Of a stretch of 64,000 nt of DNA, positions 53,688-62,327 are shown in pieces. The translations under genes and the position numbers were made by a program. Below the pieces are notes generated by a model that worked only from the letters and a program-made list of their open reading frames with translations, did no database searches and was not told where the DNA came from. Source of the DNA: Coprobacillus cateniformis (GTDB lineage: Bacteria; Bacillota_I; Bacilli_A; Erysipelotrichales; Coprobacillaceae). Every line of letters starts with the position of its first letter. The stretch's first letter is position 1. The stretch lies in contig NZ_WSNW01000001.1 in NCBI RefSeq assembly GCF_009767585.1, positions 434,001 to 498,000 of the forward strand, read 5' to 3'.

Positions 53688-54311
53688 TCAATTTTCCTCC
53701 CTCGCAATACCATAAAGCACTATATCAATCCAATTTTCCATTTCTTCTTCATGTTTTTCAACAATCTCATCAAACGGTTCACCATTTTCTATCTGAACAC
53801 GAAAATAATCATTAAATGTATTTTGCATCATCTTATAATATTCTAATGCTCTTTCAAATGATACCCCAGTTCTTAATTTCTTACTTTGTAAATAGTGTTT
53901 TATAAAATCTTCATTTAACACATCAAAATCTGTCTTAATCATTTTCACTTCTTCTTTTAAATGAGATGGTGTTCTTAAAATTGTATGAAAGAAGAGCCCT
54001 CTTAATTGAGGATATTCTTCAAAAAACTGCATTCTTAACTGCATATAGATTTTCATACTTTCTTCCTGATTCATATCCAAAGGTAAATGATCTTGATAAT
54101 ATGTGACAATCGTTTCAAAACAGATTTTTATACATTCTAAATAGAGTTCATCTTTATCTTTGAAATAATGATAAATGATTCCCTTAGATATTTGACCAAT
54201 TTGACAAATATGATTCATAGATGCTTTTTCATAACTTTTTTCATTAAATTCTTGAATAGCACTTTCAATAATCTTTGTATGCATAGCTTTATTCATGTCT
54301 TCTCTTTTCAT
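53688..54311 (-). CDS. TetR-family transcriptional regulator
   Basis: 207 residues from ATG 54311, behind GGAGAGA; the longer frame has no site. HTH at ~10-55 (E-K-A-S-M-N-H-I-C-Q-I-G-Q-I-S-K-G-I-I-Y-H split by the turn; Y-H-Y-F-K-D-K-D-E-L-Y follows) and a helical ligand domain. A perfect-arm inverted repeat sits at its promoter, and the antiporter gene follows directly. Ligand unknown. Confidence 0.9.
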   Translation of the reverse strand: MKREDMNKAMHTKIIESAIQEFNEKSYEKASMNHICQIGQISKGIIYHYFKDKDELYLECIKICFETIVTYYQDHLPLDMNQEESMKIYMQLRMQFFEEYPQLRGLFFHTILRTPSHLKEEVKMIKTDFDVLNEDFIKHYLQSKKLRTGVSFERALEYYKMMQNTFNDYFRVQIENGEPFDEIVEKHEEEMENWIDIVLYGIAREEN

Positions 54312-54324
54312 AATCTCTCCAATC

Positions 54325-54342
54325 ATTGACCATGCGGTCAAT
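54325..54342. promoter_or_regulatory. TetR operator
   Basis: ATTGACC-ATGC-GGTCAAT, 7-bp arms, just upstream of the tetR start and downstream of a minus-strand TATACT -10 box. It fits autorepression of the tetR/antiporter operon. Confidence 0.75.
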
Positions 54343-54515
54343 AAATAGTATATCACAAATAAAAAAAAGAAAAAGATAAAAATCACTTTTTCCTTTTATA
54401 CAAGAATAAATTCTCTACATATTTTTCTTTCATCTCAATAATTAATTGAATTTATACATGAGAAAATTATATCTATTGCAACTATATAATATCTTAAGGG
54501 AGTCATATTCTATAG

Positions 54516-55058
54516 TTATTCTAAATTAGCATGTCTAGCTTTCATTGTTTCGTTTGTTTGATTTTTTAGACCCATTATATTTAAAACAATACTATCATAC
54601 AAAATTAATGTATACTGTTCAAATAATGTTCCCATTGGTTGAATTGTTTCACCATTTGTATCTTTGGATTGAACTGGAATAAGTAAAACAATATCTGCTA
54701 ACTTCGCTAAGGAAGAGATCGAACTTGTTGTAATGAGAGCAACCTTTAATCCATTTTGTTTAGCAATTTCAGCTTGACTTATTAAACTTTTTGTTTCACC
54801 AGAACCAGAACTAATCAATAACAAATCACCTGGATGGGTATGGGGTGAACTGATTTCACCGACAACACTTATATTATACCCTAAGTGGAGCAAGCGATTT
54901 GCAAATGAACGAATCATCAAACCAGATCTTCCTGCACCTGTTAAATAAATATGATTTGATATATCAATTAAATCAATAAGTTTGTAGATATCAGAAGTAT
55001 TTAACTGATTATTAACTTCTGTTAATTCACTTAATATTTTAGAACCATTAATATTCAT
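54516..55058 (-). CDS. SIS-domain protein, 6-phospho-3-hexuloisomerase-like
   Basis: 180 residues, a single SIS domain: Y-L-T-G-A-G-R-S-G-L-M-I-R near 38, I-S-S-G-S-G-E-T near 82, and P-M-G-T-L-F-E-Q near 145, the pattern of HxlB. HxlB interconverts hexulose-6-phosphate and fructose-6-phosphate in the ribulose monophosphate route. No HxlA partner is in this window. It is the third gene after PTS IIB and IIA, so it may isomerise a sugar phosphate produced by that PTS. Confidence 0.85.
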   Translation of the reverse strand: MNINGSKILSELTEVNNQLNTSDIYKLIDLIDISNHIYLTGAGRSGLMIRSFANRLLHLGYNISVVGEISSPHTHPGDLLLISSGSGETKSLISQAEIAKQNGLKVALITTSSISSLAKLADIVLLIPVQSKDTNGETIQPMGTLFEQYTLILYDSIVLNIMGLKNQTNETMKARHANLE

Positions 55059-55066
55059 AATCTTCT

Positions 55067-55513
55067 TTAACCTTCTTCTAATTGTTCACAAACGTATTTA
55101 ATCAATGAAATATTATCATATTGCATGCAATTTTGAATAAACATTTCATCTTGAAACAATCCCATTAACTTTCTAAGAACTGTAATATGTTTTCCACCTG
55201 TTGCAAGAGCAAGATTAAAAATCAATTGACATTTAACAGTTTGGTCTGGATCTTCCATACGTTTAAAAACAACAGGTGTCTGTGTTCTCACAATACTTAT
55301 ACTATCTTCTTTAACAAAACTTGATTCGCCATGTGGCATAGCAACAGCTTGACCTGATGGTAGTCCTAATCCCGTAGGATAAATTTTTTCTCTATCTGTA
55401 CATGCAGTAATAAACTCAGGCATTACTCTTCCTTCTTGAACAAGAACAGATCCAGCGACTTCAATAGCTTCTAAATCAGAGGATACATTTTTTTCAGTAA
55501 AATAGATTTTCAT
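55067..55513 (-). CDS. PTS IIA component, fructose/mannitol-galactitol type
   Basis: 148 residues (PTS_EIIA_2). The phosphorylated His is His61 in A-M-P-H-G-E-S-S. The cytosolic domain passes phosphate from HPr to IIB; the IIB gene is 11 bp upstream. No IIC permease gene is nearby, so transport is incomplete in this operon. Confidence 0.9.
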   Translation of the reverse strand: MKIYFTEKNVSSDLEAIEVAGSVLVQEGRVMPEFITACTDREKIYPTGLGLPSGQAVAMPHGESSFVKEDSISIVRTQTPVVFKRMEDPDQTVKCQLIFNLALATGGKHITVLRKLMGLFQDEMFIQNCMQYDNISLIKYVCEQLEEG

Positions 55514-55524
55514 TATTCTCTCCC

Positions 55525-55809
55525 CTAACCTACTAACACACCTTTAATGTCTTCTAAAACTTCTTCTTCACCAATTCCTGTTAATAATCCAATTCCAATA
55601 ATAACTGGAATAGTCACTGCATCATTATTAATTTTTGTTGAAGAAACCAACAAATCATAACTATTAATCCTATCTGTAGTTGCATCCATTAAAGATGCTT
55701 TATCAATTTGTGCCTCAATTCCTTGTTCTTTCAAATAATCTTGTAATCCTGCAACCATAATAGATGATGATGCAATTCCATTTCCACAAACAACCAATAC
55801 TTTTTTCAT
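55525..55809 (-). CDS. PTS IIB component, galactitol type
   Basis: 94 residues. The phosphoryl-accepting Cys8 is in V-V-C-G-N-G-I-A-S-S, the pattern of galactitol-family IIB. It is the first gene of a three-gene run IIB, IIA, SIS. Ends with a Gly/Glu-rich helix (G-I-G-E-E-E-V-L-E-D-I). Confidence 0.9.
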   Translation of the reverse strand: MKKVLVVCGNGIASSSIMVAGLQDYLKEQGIEAQIDKASLMDATTDRINSYDLLVSSTKINNDAVTIPVIIGIGLLTGIGEEEVLEDIKGVLVG

Positions 55810-55975
55810 ATTCTTATATGGATTTCTTTTTTTATTTGTACTATCCTAAAGTTTTACTACACATTCGCATCGTTACCAAAAAAGAGTCGAATCTATCCTC
55901 TAAACATTATTCACTTTTTCAAACTCTTCATTTATTCTTTAATAGAATATTTCCTTAGATTTCACAAAACAAGTT

Positions 55976-56950
55976 CTATCTAAATCCATATTGTATATGA
56001 GAAATATAGGGTTCTTCTAGATATTCTATTTCTTCTTGTGTCAAATAAATATTAAAAGCATCAACCGCTTCATCTAAATATTCGATTTTTGAAGCCCCTA
56101 CTAAAGGTGCAGTGATATATGATTTTGATAATACCCATGCCAAAGCAATCTGACTTGTTGATTTCTGATACTTTTTTGATAATTCATAAACACGTTTGAT
56201 AATCTCTTGATCATGTTCTAAGATATATTCGTTTTGTAACTTCCCACAGTTATCAATTCTAGGGGATCCTAACGGTTTATTAAAAACACCATGAGCAAGA
56301 GGAGAAAATGGCGTTAATGCAATGTTTTCATATTGACACATTGGAATCATTTCTTTTTCTTCTTCACGATATATTAAATTGATCATGTCCTGCATAGATA
56401 CAAATTGTGTCCATCCATGTTCCTTTGCAACAGCATTGGCTTTGACAAATTGCCAGGCATACATTGCACTTGCACCTATATATCTCACTTTTCCCATTCT
56501 CACCAAATCATTAAGAGCTTCCATAGTTTCTTCAATAGGGGTTGTATAATCCCAGCGATGAATAATATATAAGTCAATATAATCTGTCTGTAATCTTTTT
56601 AAAGAATTTTCAACTTCTACAAAAATAGCTTTACGTGACAGTCCTTTCGCATTGGCACCATTATGCATTGGATAATATAATTTTGTAGCAATCACAACAT
56701 CATCCCTAGAAGCATAATCTTTTAACGCCCTCCCTAAAATTTCTTCACATTCTCCTAATGAATAATAATTGGCTGTATCAAAAAAGTTAATCCCTAGATC
56801 CAATGCGTGTTTAATGATTTTTCTTGCCTCTTCTTCACCGACATTGGCTTGAATTCCGCCCTTATCACTACCAAATCCCATACATCCTAAACAGATACGC
56901 GAAACTTTTAAACCAGTACGTCCTAAATTGACATATTCCATTGTTTTCAT
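55976..56950 (-). CDS. Aldo/keto reductase
   Basis: 324 residues. Catalytic tetrad motifs: F-F-D-T-A-N-Y-Y (Asp, Tyr), V-V-I-A-T-K-L (Lys), Y-I-D-L-Y-I-I-H-R-W (His). G-W-T-Q-F-V-S-M-Q and P-L-V-G-A-S-K complete the NADPH site. It is the last gene of a five-gene redox operon. Substrate unknown. Confidence 0.9.
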   Translation of the reverse strand: MKTMEYVNLGRTGLKVSRICLGCMGFGSDKGGIQANVGEEEARKIIKHALDLGINFFDTANYYSLGECEEILGRALKDYASRDDVVIATKLYYPMHNGANAKGLSRKAIFVEVENSLKRLQTDYIDLYIIHRWDYTTPIEETMEALNDLVRMGKVRYIGASAMYAWQFVKANAVAKEHGWTQFVSMQDMINLIYREEEKEMIPMCQYENIALTPFSPLAHGVFNKPLGSPRIDNCGKLQNEYILEHDQEIIKRVYELSKKYQKSTSQIALAWVLSKSYITAPLVGASKIEYLDEAVDAFNIYLTQEEIEYLEEPYISHIQYGFR

Positions 56951-56959
56951 CTCCTCAAA

Positions 56960-57784
56960 TTATGGCTTCAATGGGCCATAGAAATATGAAGCTGTTGCTC
57001 CACCATCAATTAAAAAATCAGTTCCTGTAATAAATGCCCCTTTATGACTCATTAATAATTCAGCAACATTGGCAATTTCATCAGCTGTTGCAGGTCTTTT
57101 CGCAGGACAATTTGCAAACATATTTTTATAGAAATCTCCTCTTGGTCCATTAAACTCATCAATCGCTAGTGGTGTGACGACAATACCTGGAGAAATGGAA
57201 TTAATACGTGCTCCTCTTTCTCCCCATTTTACAGACTCAGCCATAACTCTTTTTTCATTACATCGTTTTGCAATTTGATACGCATGTAAGCTATCTGATA
57301 AATTTTGTGGTTGAAGAACTTCTAAATTTAATAAATCTTCTGTTGGTGTCATTGCTAATAAACTATCCACTTTTGCATTCAGTGCAGGCATACGATGTCC
57401 AGACTGACTTGAAATCGTCACCCCAACACCACCTTCTTTGATAACTTTTCCAACTTCCTCTAATAAAACAGCCGTTCCATAAAGATCAACTTTTAAAATC
57501 ATTTCAATTGATGCTTGGCTTGGTGAAACTCCTGCTCCATTCACTAACATTGTGATATCACCATACTTTTGTGCTTCTGCAATGAGTTCTAAAATAGATT
57601 CTTTTGATGCTAAATCCATTTGAAAAGGAATCACATCAAAACCAGCATCATTCATGATCTTTGCTATGTTTATAGCATTCTCAATGCTTTTATCCCCCAT
57701 AACAATTTTCATTCCATAACCCATTCTTCTTGCAATTGCCATACTGATTTGTCCAGCTCCTGTAACAATCATAACATCTTTCAT
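56960..57784 (-). CDS. Short-chain dehydrogenase/reductase (SDR)
   Basis: 274 residues from ATG 57784, behind GGAGG. The Rossmann loop is V-T-G-A-G-Q-I-S-M-A-I, with N-G-A-G-V near 85 and S-I-S-P-G-I-V near 200. The catalytic Ser is in S-S-Q-S-G-H, and Tyr/Lys are in H-A-Y-Q-I-A-K, about 40 residues further than usual because of an insertion after Ser. It starts two bases after the upstream aldo/keto reductase stop. The insertion suggests a bulky or unusual substrate, but this is inference. Confidence 0.88.
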   Translation of the reverse strand: MKDVMIVTGAGQISMAIARRMGYGMKIVMGDKSIENAINIAKIMNDAGFDVIPFQMDLASKESILELIAEAQKYGDITMLVNGAGVSPSQASIEMILKVDLYGTAVLLEEVGKVIKEGGVGVTISSQSGHRMPALNAKVDSLLAMTPTEDLLNLEVLQPQNLSDSLHAYQIAKRCNEKRVMAESVKWGERGARINSISPGIVVTPLAIDEFNGPRGDFYKNMFANCPAKRPATADEIANVAELLMSHKGAFITGTDFLIDGGATASYFYGPLKP

Positions 57785-57785
57785 T

Positions 57786-58760
57786 TTAATGTCCTCCAAA
57801 CACTTCAAAATCTGTTTCTTTTAATTGCGTATCAATACATTGAATTTCATCTTCTGTGAGTATAATATGACAAGATTCAAAATTTTCCAATAATCTTGCT
57901 TCTTTTCGACTGCCTGGAATAGGAATGATAAATGATTTTTTATTGATCATCCATGCTAATGATAATTGTGCCATTGTACAATTCTTCTCTTTTGCCATTT
58001 TATTTAATAAAGTTAATAAACAATTTGCTTTTTGATATCCTTCGCTTTGATATTGGGGCATATGATTTCTAAAATCTCCTTGAGGAAATTTTGTCTCTGC
58101 ATTAAACTGACCAGATAATAAACCATTTGCCATAGGTGAGAAAGCAACATATGTCACTCCCAATTCTTCACATACTGGAAATAAATTTTCATGCCATGTT
58201 GCCATCATTGAATACCGATTTTCTATCGCCGTTACAGGACATACTGCATGAGCTCTTCTCAAATAGTCTTCATTAACTTCTGAAATTCCCCAAGCTTTTA
58301 TTTTCCCTGATTTTATCAATTCTTTCATCACTCCAGCAACAATCTCTGGTTCAACTTTCGGATCAATACGATGCTGATAGTGTAAATCAATATAATCTGT
58401 TTGTACTTTTTTCAGACTTCCTTCAATTGATTTTCTAATTCTTTCTGGTGAACTATCCAATTCTAAATGGTCCCCTTTGTGTTCAACACCAAACTTTGTA
58501 GCAATCACAACTTGTTTTCTTACATCTTTAAGTGCAGTTCCTACTAATTCTTCATTATAAGAGATACTGCCATCAGCATTTTCTCCTGTATAACATTCAG
58601 CAGTATCAAAGAAATCATAACCCATATCAAAAGCTTTCCTAATGATTTGAATAGCTGTTTCTTTATCTTCAGCAACACCATATGCATGCGAGAATCCCAT
58701 ACATCCTAATCCTACTGGATTAACATACATATCTGTTTTCCCTAATCTTCTTTTTTGCAT
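57786..58760 (-). CDS. Aldo/keto reductase
   Basis: 324 residues. F-F-D-T-A-E-C-Y, V-V-I-A-T-K-F-G and Y-I-D-L-H-Y-Q-H-R-I carry the catalytic Asp, Tyr, Lys and His. I-P-G-S-R-K-E-A-R-L is near the C-terminus. The H-Y-Q-H-R-I form is typical of the AKR13/YajO-like branch. Same operon as the paralogue at 55976, which is clearly distinct in sequence. Confidence 0.9.
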   Translation of the reverse strand: MQKRRLGKTDMYVNPVGLGCMGFSHAYGVAEDKETAIQIIRKAFDMGYDFFDTAECYTGENADGSISYNEELVGTALKDVRKQVVIATKFGVEHKGDHLELDSSPERIRKSIEGSLKKVQTDYIDLHYQHRIDPKVEPEIVAGVMKELIKSGKIKAWGISEVNEDYLRRAHAVCPVTAIENRYSMMATWHENLFPVCEELGVTYVAFSPMANGLLSGQFNAETKFPQGDFRNHMPQYQSEGYQKANCLLTLLNKMAKEKNCTMAQLSLAWMINKKSFIIPIPGSRKEARLLENFESCHIILTEDEIQCIDTQLKETDFEVFGGH

Positions 58761-58773
58761 ATTTTTATTCCTC

Positions 58774-59523
58774 CTACTCTATTGCTTCTTTCACACAATG
58801 CAATGCATTGAGACTTCTGGGATAACCAATAAATGGTAAACATTGTGAAATAACTTGAATCAAAAAATCTTTATCATTACCAATTCTAATATTCGCTGAT
58901 GCATGAGAAATAAGTTGTGCTTCACAACCCCCTTGAGCAGCTAAAAAACAAAATGTAATCATTTCTCTTTGGTTATAATCCAAACCATTTCTAGTGTAAT
59001 AATCACCAAAACAATTATCTGTTAGCCAATAATTAATATGTTGTGAATCTTTATCACCTGATTGATAAAAATTTTTCATATTTTCTCCAAAAATATCAAC
59101 TTGTGCCTGAATTCCTTTTTCTAATCTATTAATAGGATTGGTTGTTGATTGCCCAGTTAATGGCAATGCAATATGATGATCAATACAAAAATCATTCACT
59201 GCATGAAGAAACGGAAAAACTCTTCCCATTCCTAAATAAGCAACTGCCTGATAGACAATCTCTTTCATCTCAATTGGTGTCACACCAAAATTGTATGAAG
59301 CATTTAACATAACTTTAAACTCATCTATACCCTGACATCCTATTAATGTCGCCAAGATTGCAATAAATCTTGTATGTTCATCCAAATCACACTGATTGAC
59401 AACCTCATCAAATGCAAAGTTATCAAATAATACAATAAACTCTGGATCTGTTTTTAACAATTTTGATTCATACCCTGGAAACATTCTTTCATGATATTTT
59501 TGAGCATTTTCACTTATTACCAT
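58774..59523 (-). CDS. Carboxymuconolactone decarboxylase-family protein
   Basis: 249 residues from ATG 59523, behind AAGGAGG with 7-nt spacing; an ATG at 59529 is too close. Two CMD repeats: the first at ~45-115 (A-I-L-A-T-L-I-G-C-Q-G, Y-N-F-G-V-T-P-I-E-M), the second near 180-240 (A-A-Q-G-G-C-E-A-Q-L-I-S-H-A). CMD-family proteins are either decarboxylases or thiol peroxidase-like; the single Cys per repeat is not the C-x-x-C peroxidase motif. It lies between flavodoxin and oxidoreductase genes. Confidence 0.85.
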   Translation of the reverse strand: MVISENAQKYHERMFPGYESKLLKTDPEFIVLFDNFAFDEVVNQCDLDEHTRFIAILATLIGCQGIDEFKVMLNASYNFGVTPIEMKEIVYQAVAYLGMGRVFPFLHAVNDFCIDHHIALPLTGQSTTNPINRLEKGIQAQVDIFGENMKNFYQSGDKDSQHINYWLTDNCFGDYYTRNGLDYNQREMITFCFLAAQGGCEAQLISHASANIRIGNDKDFLIQVISQCLPFIGYPRSLNALHCVKEAIE

Positions 59524-59525
59524 TA

Positions 59526-60038
59526 TCATACCTCCTTTATCCATTCACTTATTTTCACATCTGACTGATGAACTTGACTCCCATATATATCTAAACCCTT
59601 TTGGATAAAACTATCTGGACATAATCTTTCAATATCATGGATACTCTTCCCTAAGCCACTTCCTTCATGAGTACAAAACGGATAAATATATTTCTCACTT
59701 AAATCATAACTCTCTAAAAAAGTCCATATACACATAGGCATCGTTCCCCACCAAGAGGGAAAACCCAAATATATATTCTGATATTCTCGTATATGGGGGA
59801 CAACATTTAAAAGTTTAGGCCTCACTTTATGAATCAATTCTTGTTTTGCAATTTGAGTACATTCATCATAATCAAACGGATAATCATGAAGTGGTATCAT
59901 TTCAAATAAATCAGCATCTAGCAGCTTTTGAAGTTTCTTAGCAATCACTTCAGTATTTCCAACCTTGAGTTCCTTAATTGTACCTGATACATAATTTTGT
60001 TTCTTATGTGAAAAATAAACAATTAAATTTTTTTTCAT
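59526..60038 (-). CDS. Flavodoxin-like protein
   Basis: 170 residues. The N-terminal L-I-V-Y-F-S-H begins the FMN phosphate loop, interrupted by an unusual K-K-Q-N-Y-V-S-G-T insert. Y-L-G-F-P-S-W-W-G-T-M-P near 92 and C-T-H-E-G-S-G-L near 122 match the Flavodoxin_4 type. It carries electrons or acts as a quinone/flavin reductase. First gene of the operon flavodoxin, CMD, AKR, SDR, AKR. A palindrome lies ~75 bp upstream. Confidence 0.88.
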   Translation of the reverse strand: MKKNLIVYFSHKKQNYVSGTIKELKVGNTEVIAKKLQKLLDADLFEMIPLHDYPFDYDECTQIAKQELIHKVRPKLLNVVPHIREYQNIYLGFPSWWGTMPMCIWTFLESYDLSEKYIYPFCTHEGSGLGKSIHDIERLCPDSFIQKGLDIYGSQVHQSDVKISEWIKEV

Positions 60039-60111
60039 ATTTTACCTCTTTTCTTAATCTAATTTTATGTCTTTTTATTTTCCAGAACAATCTCAATAAC
60101 AAATCATTCTG

Positions 60112-60126
60112 ATAAGTTTAACTTAT
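60112..60126. promoter_or_regulatory. Palindrome upstream of flavodoxin operon
   Basis: ATAAGTT-T-AACTTAT, perfect 7-bp arms, between the divergent flavodoxin and DegV genes. Possible operator for the redox operon. Confidence 0.5.
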
Positions 60127-60250
60127 ATGAATTCCTATACTCTTCTACAAAATAACAAATATTTTTCTTAAATATTATGTTATTATAGAATATATTGTAT
60201 TCATACACTATCATGTGTACAATGAAAGCAAAGAAAGAGGGGAATTGTAT

Positions 60251-61120
60251 ATGGATAAATACACAAAAGGATTTGTTATTCTTGCTGAGTCTGGTTCAGA
60301 TTTACCTAAGGATATTGCTGAAAAATATGGTATTGAAATTGTACCAATGCATGTTATGTTTAATCATAAAAATTATGATGATGGGGAATTTCCAATTAAA
60401 GAGATTATTGATTATTACGACAAAACAAAAACTATTCCAACAACAAGTGCTACAAATGTTGGAGAATATATGAATGCATATCAAAAAATACATCAGGAAC
60501 ATCCTGATAAATTGATCTTACATTTATGTTATTCAGCAGTAACAACAGCAACATATCAAAATGCGAATATAGCAAGTGAAGGATTAGACTATGTTTGTCA
60601 TATTGATACTCAATTCGTATCTGGTGGACAAGGCTTTCTCTTATATAAAGTTGCAAAATATTTAGAAAACTACCCTGATATTGAATTAAAGGCACTTAAA
60701 TCTTATATTTATAAACTTATTGAAAAAACACACATGGTCTTCTTACCAAGTCAGTTAGACTTTCTCAAAGCTGGTGGAAGAGTTTCAAATGCCGCTTATT
60801 TAGGTGCCAATATTTTAGGACTTAAACCTATTATAGAAATTATTGATGGCAAACTTGTTGGAACGAAAAAGTATCGTGGACGTGATATGAAGAAAATATG
60901 TAAACGTATGATGAATGAATTTCTAACTGAATATGACTGTCATTTAGAAGATTTCTTCATGCTACATTCTTATGGATTGGATAAAACAATCATGAAAGAG
61001 ACTGAAAATATAGCCAAAGAACATGGATTTCAAAATATTCGTTGGATTGAGACAGGTGGTGTTATTACAAGCCATAGTGGTCCAGGATGCTTTGGATTTA
61101 TCTTTGAGGAAAATAAATAA
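60251..61120 (+). CDS. DegV-family fatty-acid-binding protein
   Basis: 289 residues from ATG 60251, behind AGAGGGG; the longer frame has no site. The N-terminal E-S-G-S-D-L-P pattern, T-S-A-T-N-V-G-E-Y near 67 and S-H-S-G-P-G-C near the C-terminus are typical DegV. Family proteins (FakB type) hold a fatty acid for phosphorylation by FakA or an uptake pathway. No fakA gene is in this window. Monocistronic. Confidence 0.92.
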   Translation: MDKYTKGFVILAESGSDLPKDIAEKYGIEIVPMHVMFNHKNYDDGEFPIKEIIDYYDKTKTIPTTSATNVGEYMNAYQKIHQEHPDKLILHLCYSAVTTATYQNANIASEGLDYVCHIDTQFVSGGQGFLLYKVAKYLENYPDIELKALKSYIYKLIEKTHMVFLPSQLDFLKAGGRVSNAAYLGANILGLKPIIEIIDGKLVGTKKYRGRDMKKICKRMMNEFLTEYDCHLEDFFMLHSYGLDKTIMKETENIAKEHGFQNIRWIETGGVITSHSGPGCFGFIFEENK

Positions 61121-61127
61121 AATGATA

Positions 61128-61153
61128 AAACGCAGGCTTAACAGTCTGCGTTT
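61128..61153. terminator. Bidirectional terminator between DegV and LysR genes
   Basis: AAACGCAG pairs with CTGCGTTT, with T/A runs both sides. It overlaps the end of the LysR gene. Confidence 0.8.
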
Positions 61154-62031
61154 AATAATTGCCTTAAAAGTTCAGCAAATTCTTCAATATAATAATTGGT
61201 TCTTTCTTTTTTCCAAAATGCACAATAGTTACGTTGAAGCTGTTTATCTTTATGATATAAAGGGATACGTTTAATCCCCTGGACAGGTTCTGTTAAAGTT
61301 CCGATAGCTTCAATAGGAAGAAAACCTCGATTGGAAGCTATCATTAAGCGAGCTTCTTCTAATGTCTCAGCAAAGAGAAAAGGAGAAGAAAACCCCAAAG
61401 TATTTTGATAATAATCTTTTTCAGTATCTTGTTGTTCTTTAGTTGATATAAGTATACATGAGACTCTTTTTAAATCATTTAAAGTGAGAGTCTTTTTTTC
61501 ACTTAAGGGATGATGAGTAGAGATTTCAACATAACAATCACTATATAGCAACTCATAATTAAAATAATCTTGATTAAAAGCACGCCTTTGATCACTTATG
61601 ACCAAATCAACATCATGAAATCTTAACAAGTTATAAAGTTCTTCATGAGTTCCATTCATAATAGAAAGTGAAACCTCTGGATAAAGACTTGCGAATTGAG
61701 CAATAGCATGTTGGAGTTCCTGAGCCCCATAACAACGTAAATATCCTATTTTTAAAGTTAACTCTTCATCTGTTCCTCTTCTCTTTGTTTCATTTTTAAA
61801 ATGTTCAATTTCATCAATGAGTTCTCTACCATGACGATAAAAATACTCTCCTGCTGGAGTCAAAGAAAACTGACGATTATTTCGCTTAATCAAATGAACA
61901 CCAAATTCATTTTCTAAAGATTTGATTTGCTGTGATATAGCTGATTGGGATATATAACATTGCTCAGCAGCTTCAGTAAAACTATGATTATCTACAACAC
62001 TCATAAAATATTTCATCTGTTTTAATAACAT
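61138..62031 (-). CDS. LysR-family transcriptional regulator
   Basis: 297 residues. HTH at ~1-60 (F-T-E-A-A-E-Q-C-Y-I-S-Q-S-A-I-S-Q-Q) and a LysR substrate-binding domain from ~90. Unusually, its promoter has a 19-bp spacer holding a perfect palindrome, the form activated by MerR-type proteins. Targets are unknown; nearest neighbours are DegV and an RpiR gene. Confidence 0.9.
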   Translation of the reverse strand: MLLKQMKYFMSVVDNHSFTEAAEQCYISQSAISQQIKSLENEFGVHLIKRNNRQFSLTPAGEYFYRHGRELIDEIEHFKNETKRRGTDEELTLKIGYLRCYGAQELQHAIAQFASLYPEVSLSIMNGTHEELYNLLRFHDVDLVISDQRRAFNQDYFNYELLYSDCYVEISTHHPLSEKKTLTLNDLKRVSCILISTKEQQDTEKDYYQNTLGFSSPFLFAETLEEARLMIASNRGFLPIEAIGTLTEPVQGIKRIPLYHKDKQLQRNYCAFWKKERTNYYIEEFAELLRQLLNADC

Positions 62032-62056
62032 AAATATATCACCATCTTTCTTTTAT

Positions 62057-62087
62057 ATTATAAACCCTAGAGTTAACTCTAAGTCAA
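62057..62087 (-). promoter_or_regulatory. MerR-type promoter of lysR gene
   Basis: Minus strand: -35 TTGACT (62087-62082), 19-bp spacer with perfect palindrome TAGAGTTAACTCTA (62068-62081), -10 TATAAT (62062-62057). A 19-bp spacer with central dyad is the signature of MerR-family activation, and the dyad closely resembles that of AdhR-like regulators. No merR gene is in the window. Confidence 0.8.
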
Positions 62088-62327
62088 GTAGAAACTATCC
62101 CACTTTAAATATGTTATAAATTATTATAAAATATTTATATGGATCACAAAGGATTCAAACAACCTTTTCAATGAATTATATAATGTGATTATCATTTACA
62201 TACAAATCAAAGTGATAATTTTTATTTGATAGAAAATTGGTACGTTTCATTTATGTAAAATTTTGATAACTCTTGTTTTTATTGTTTTCATTTTTTATAA
62301 TAGAATTAACATAGAAAGGAAATTGAC

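Noticed and set aside
54516..55058. Ribulose monophosphate pathway
   Set aside because: Only the isomerase-like SIS protein is present; no hexulose-phosphate synthase gene is in the window and the neighbours are PTS subunits.
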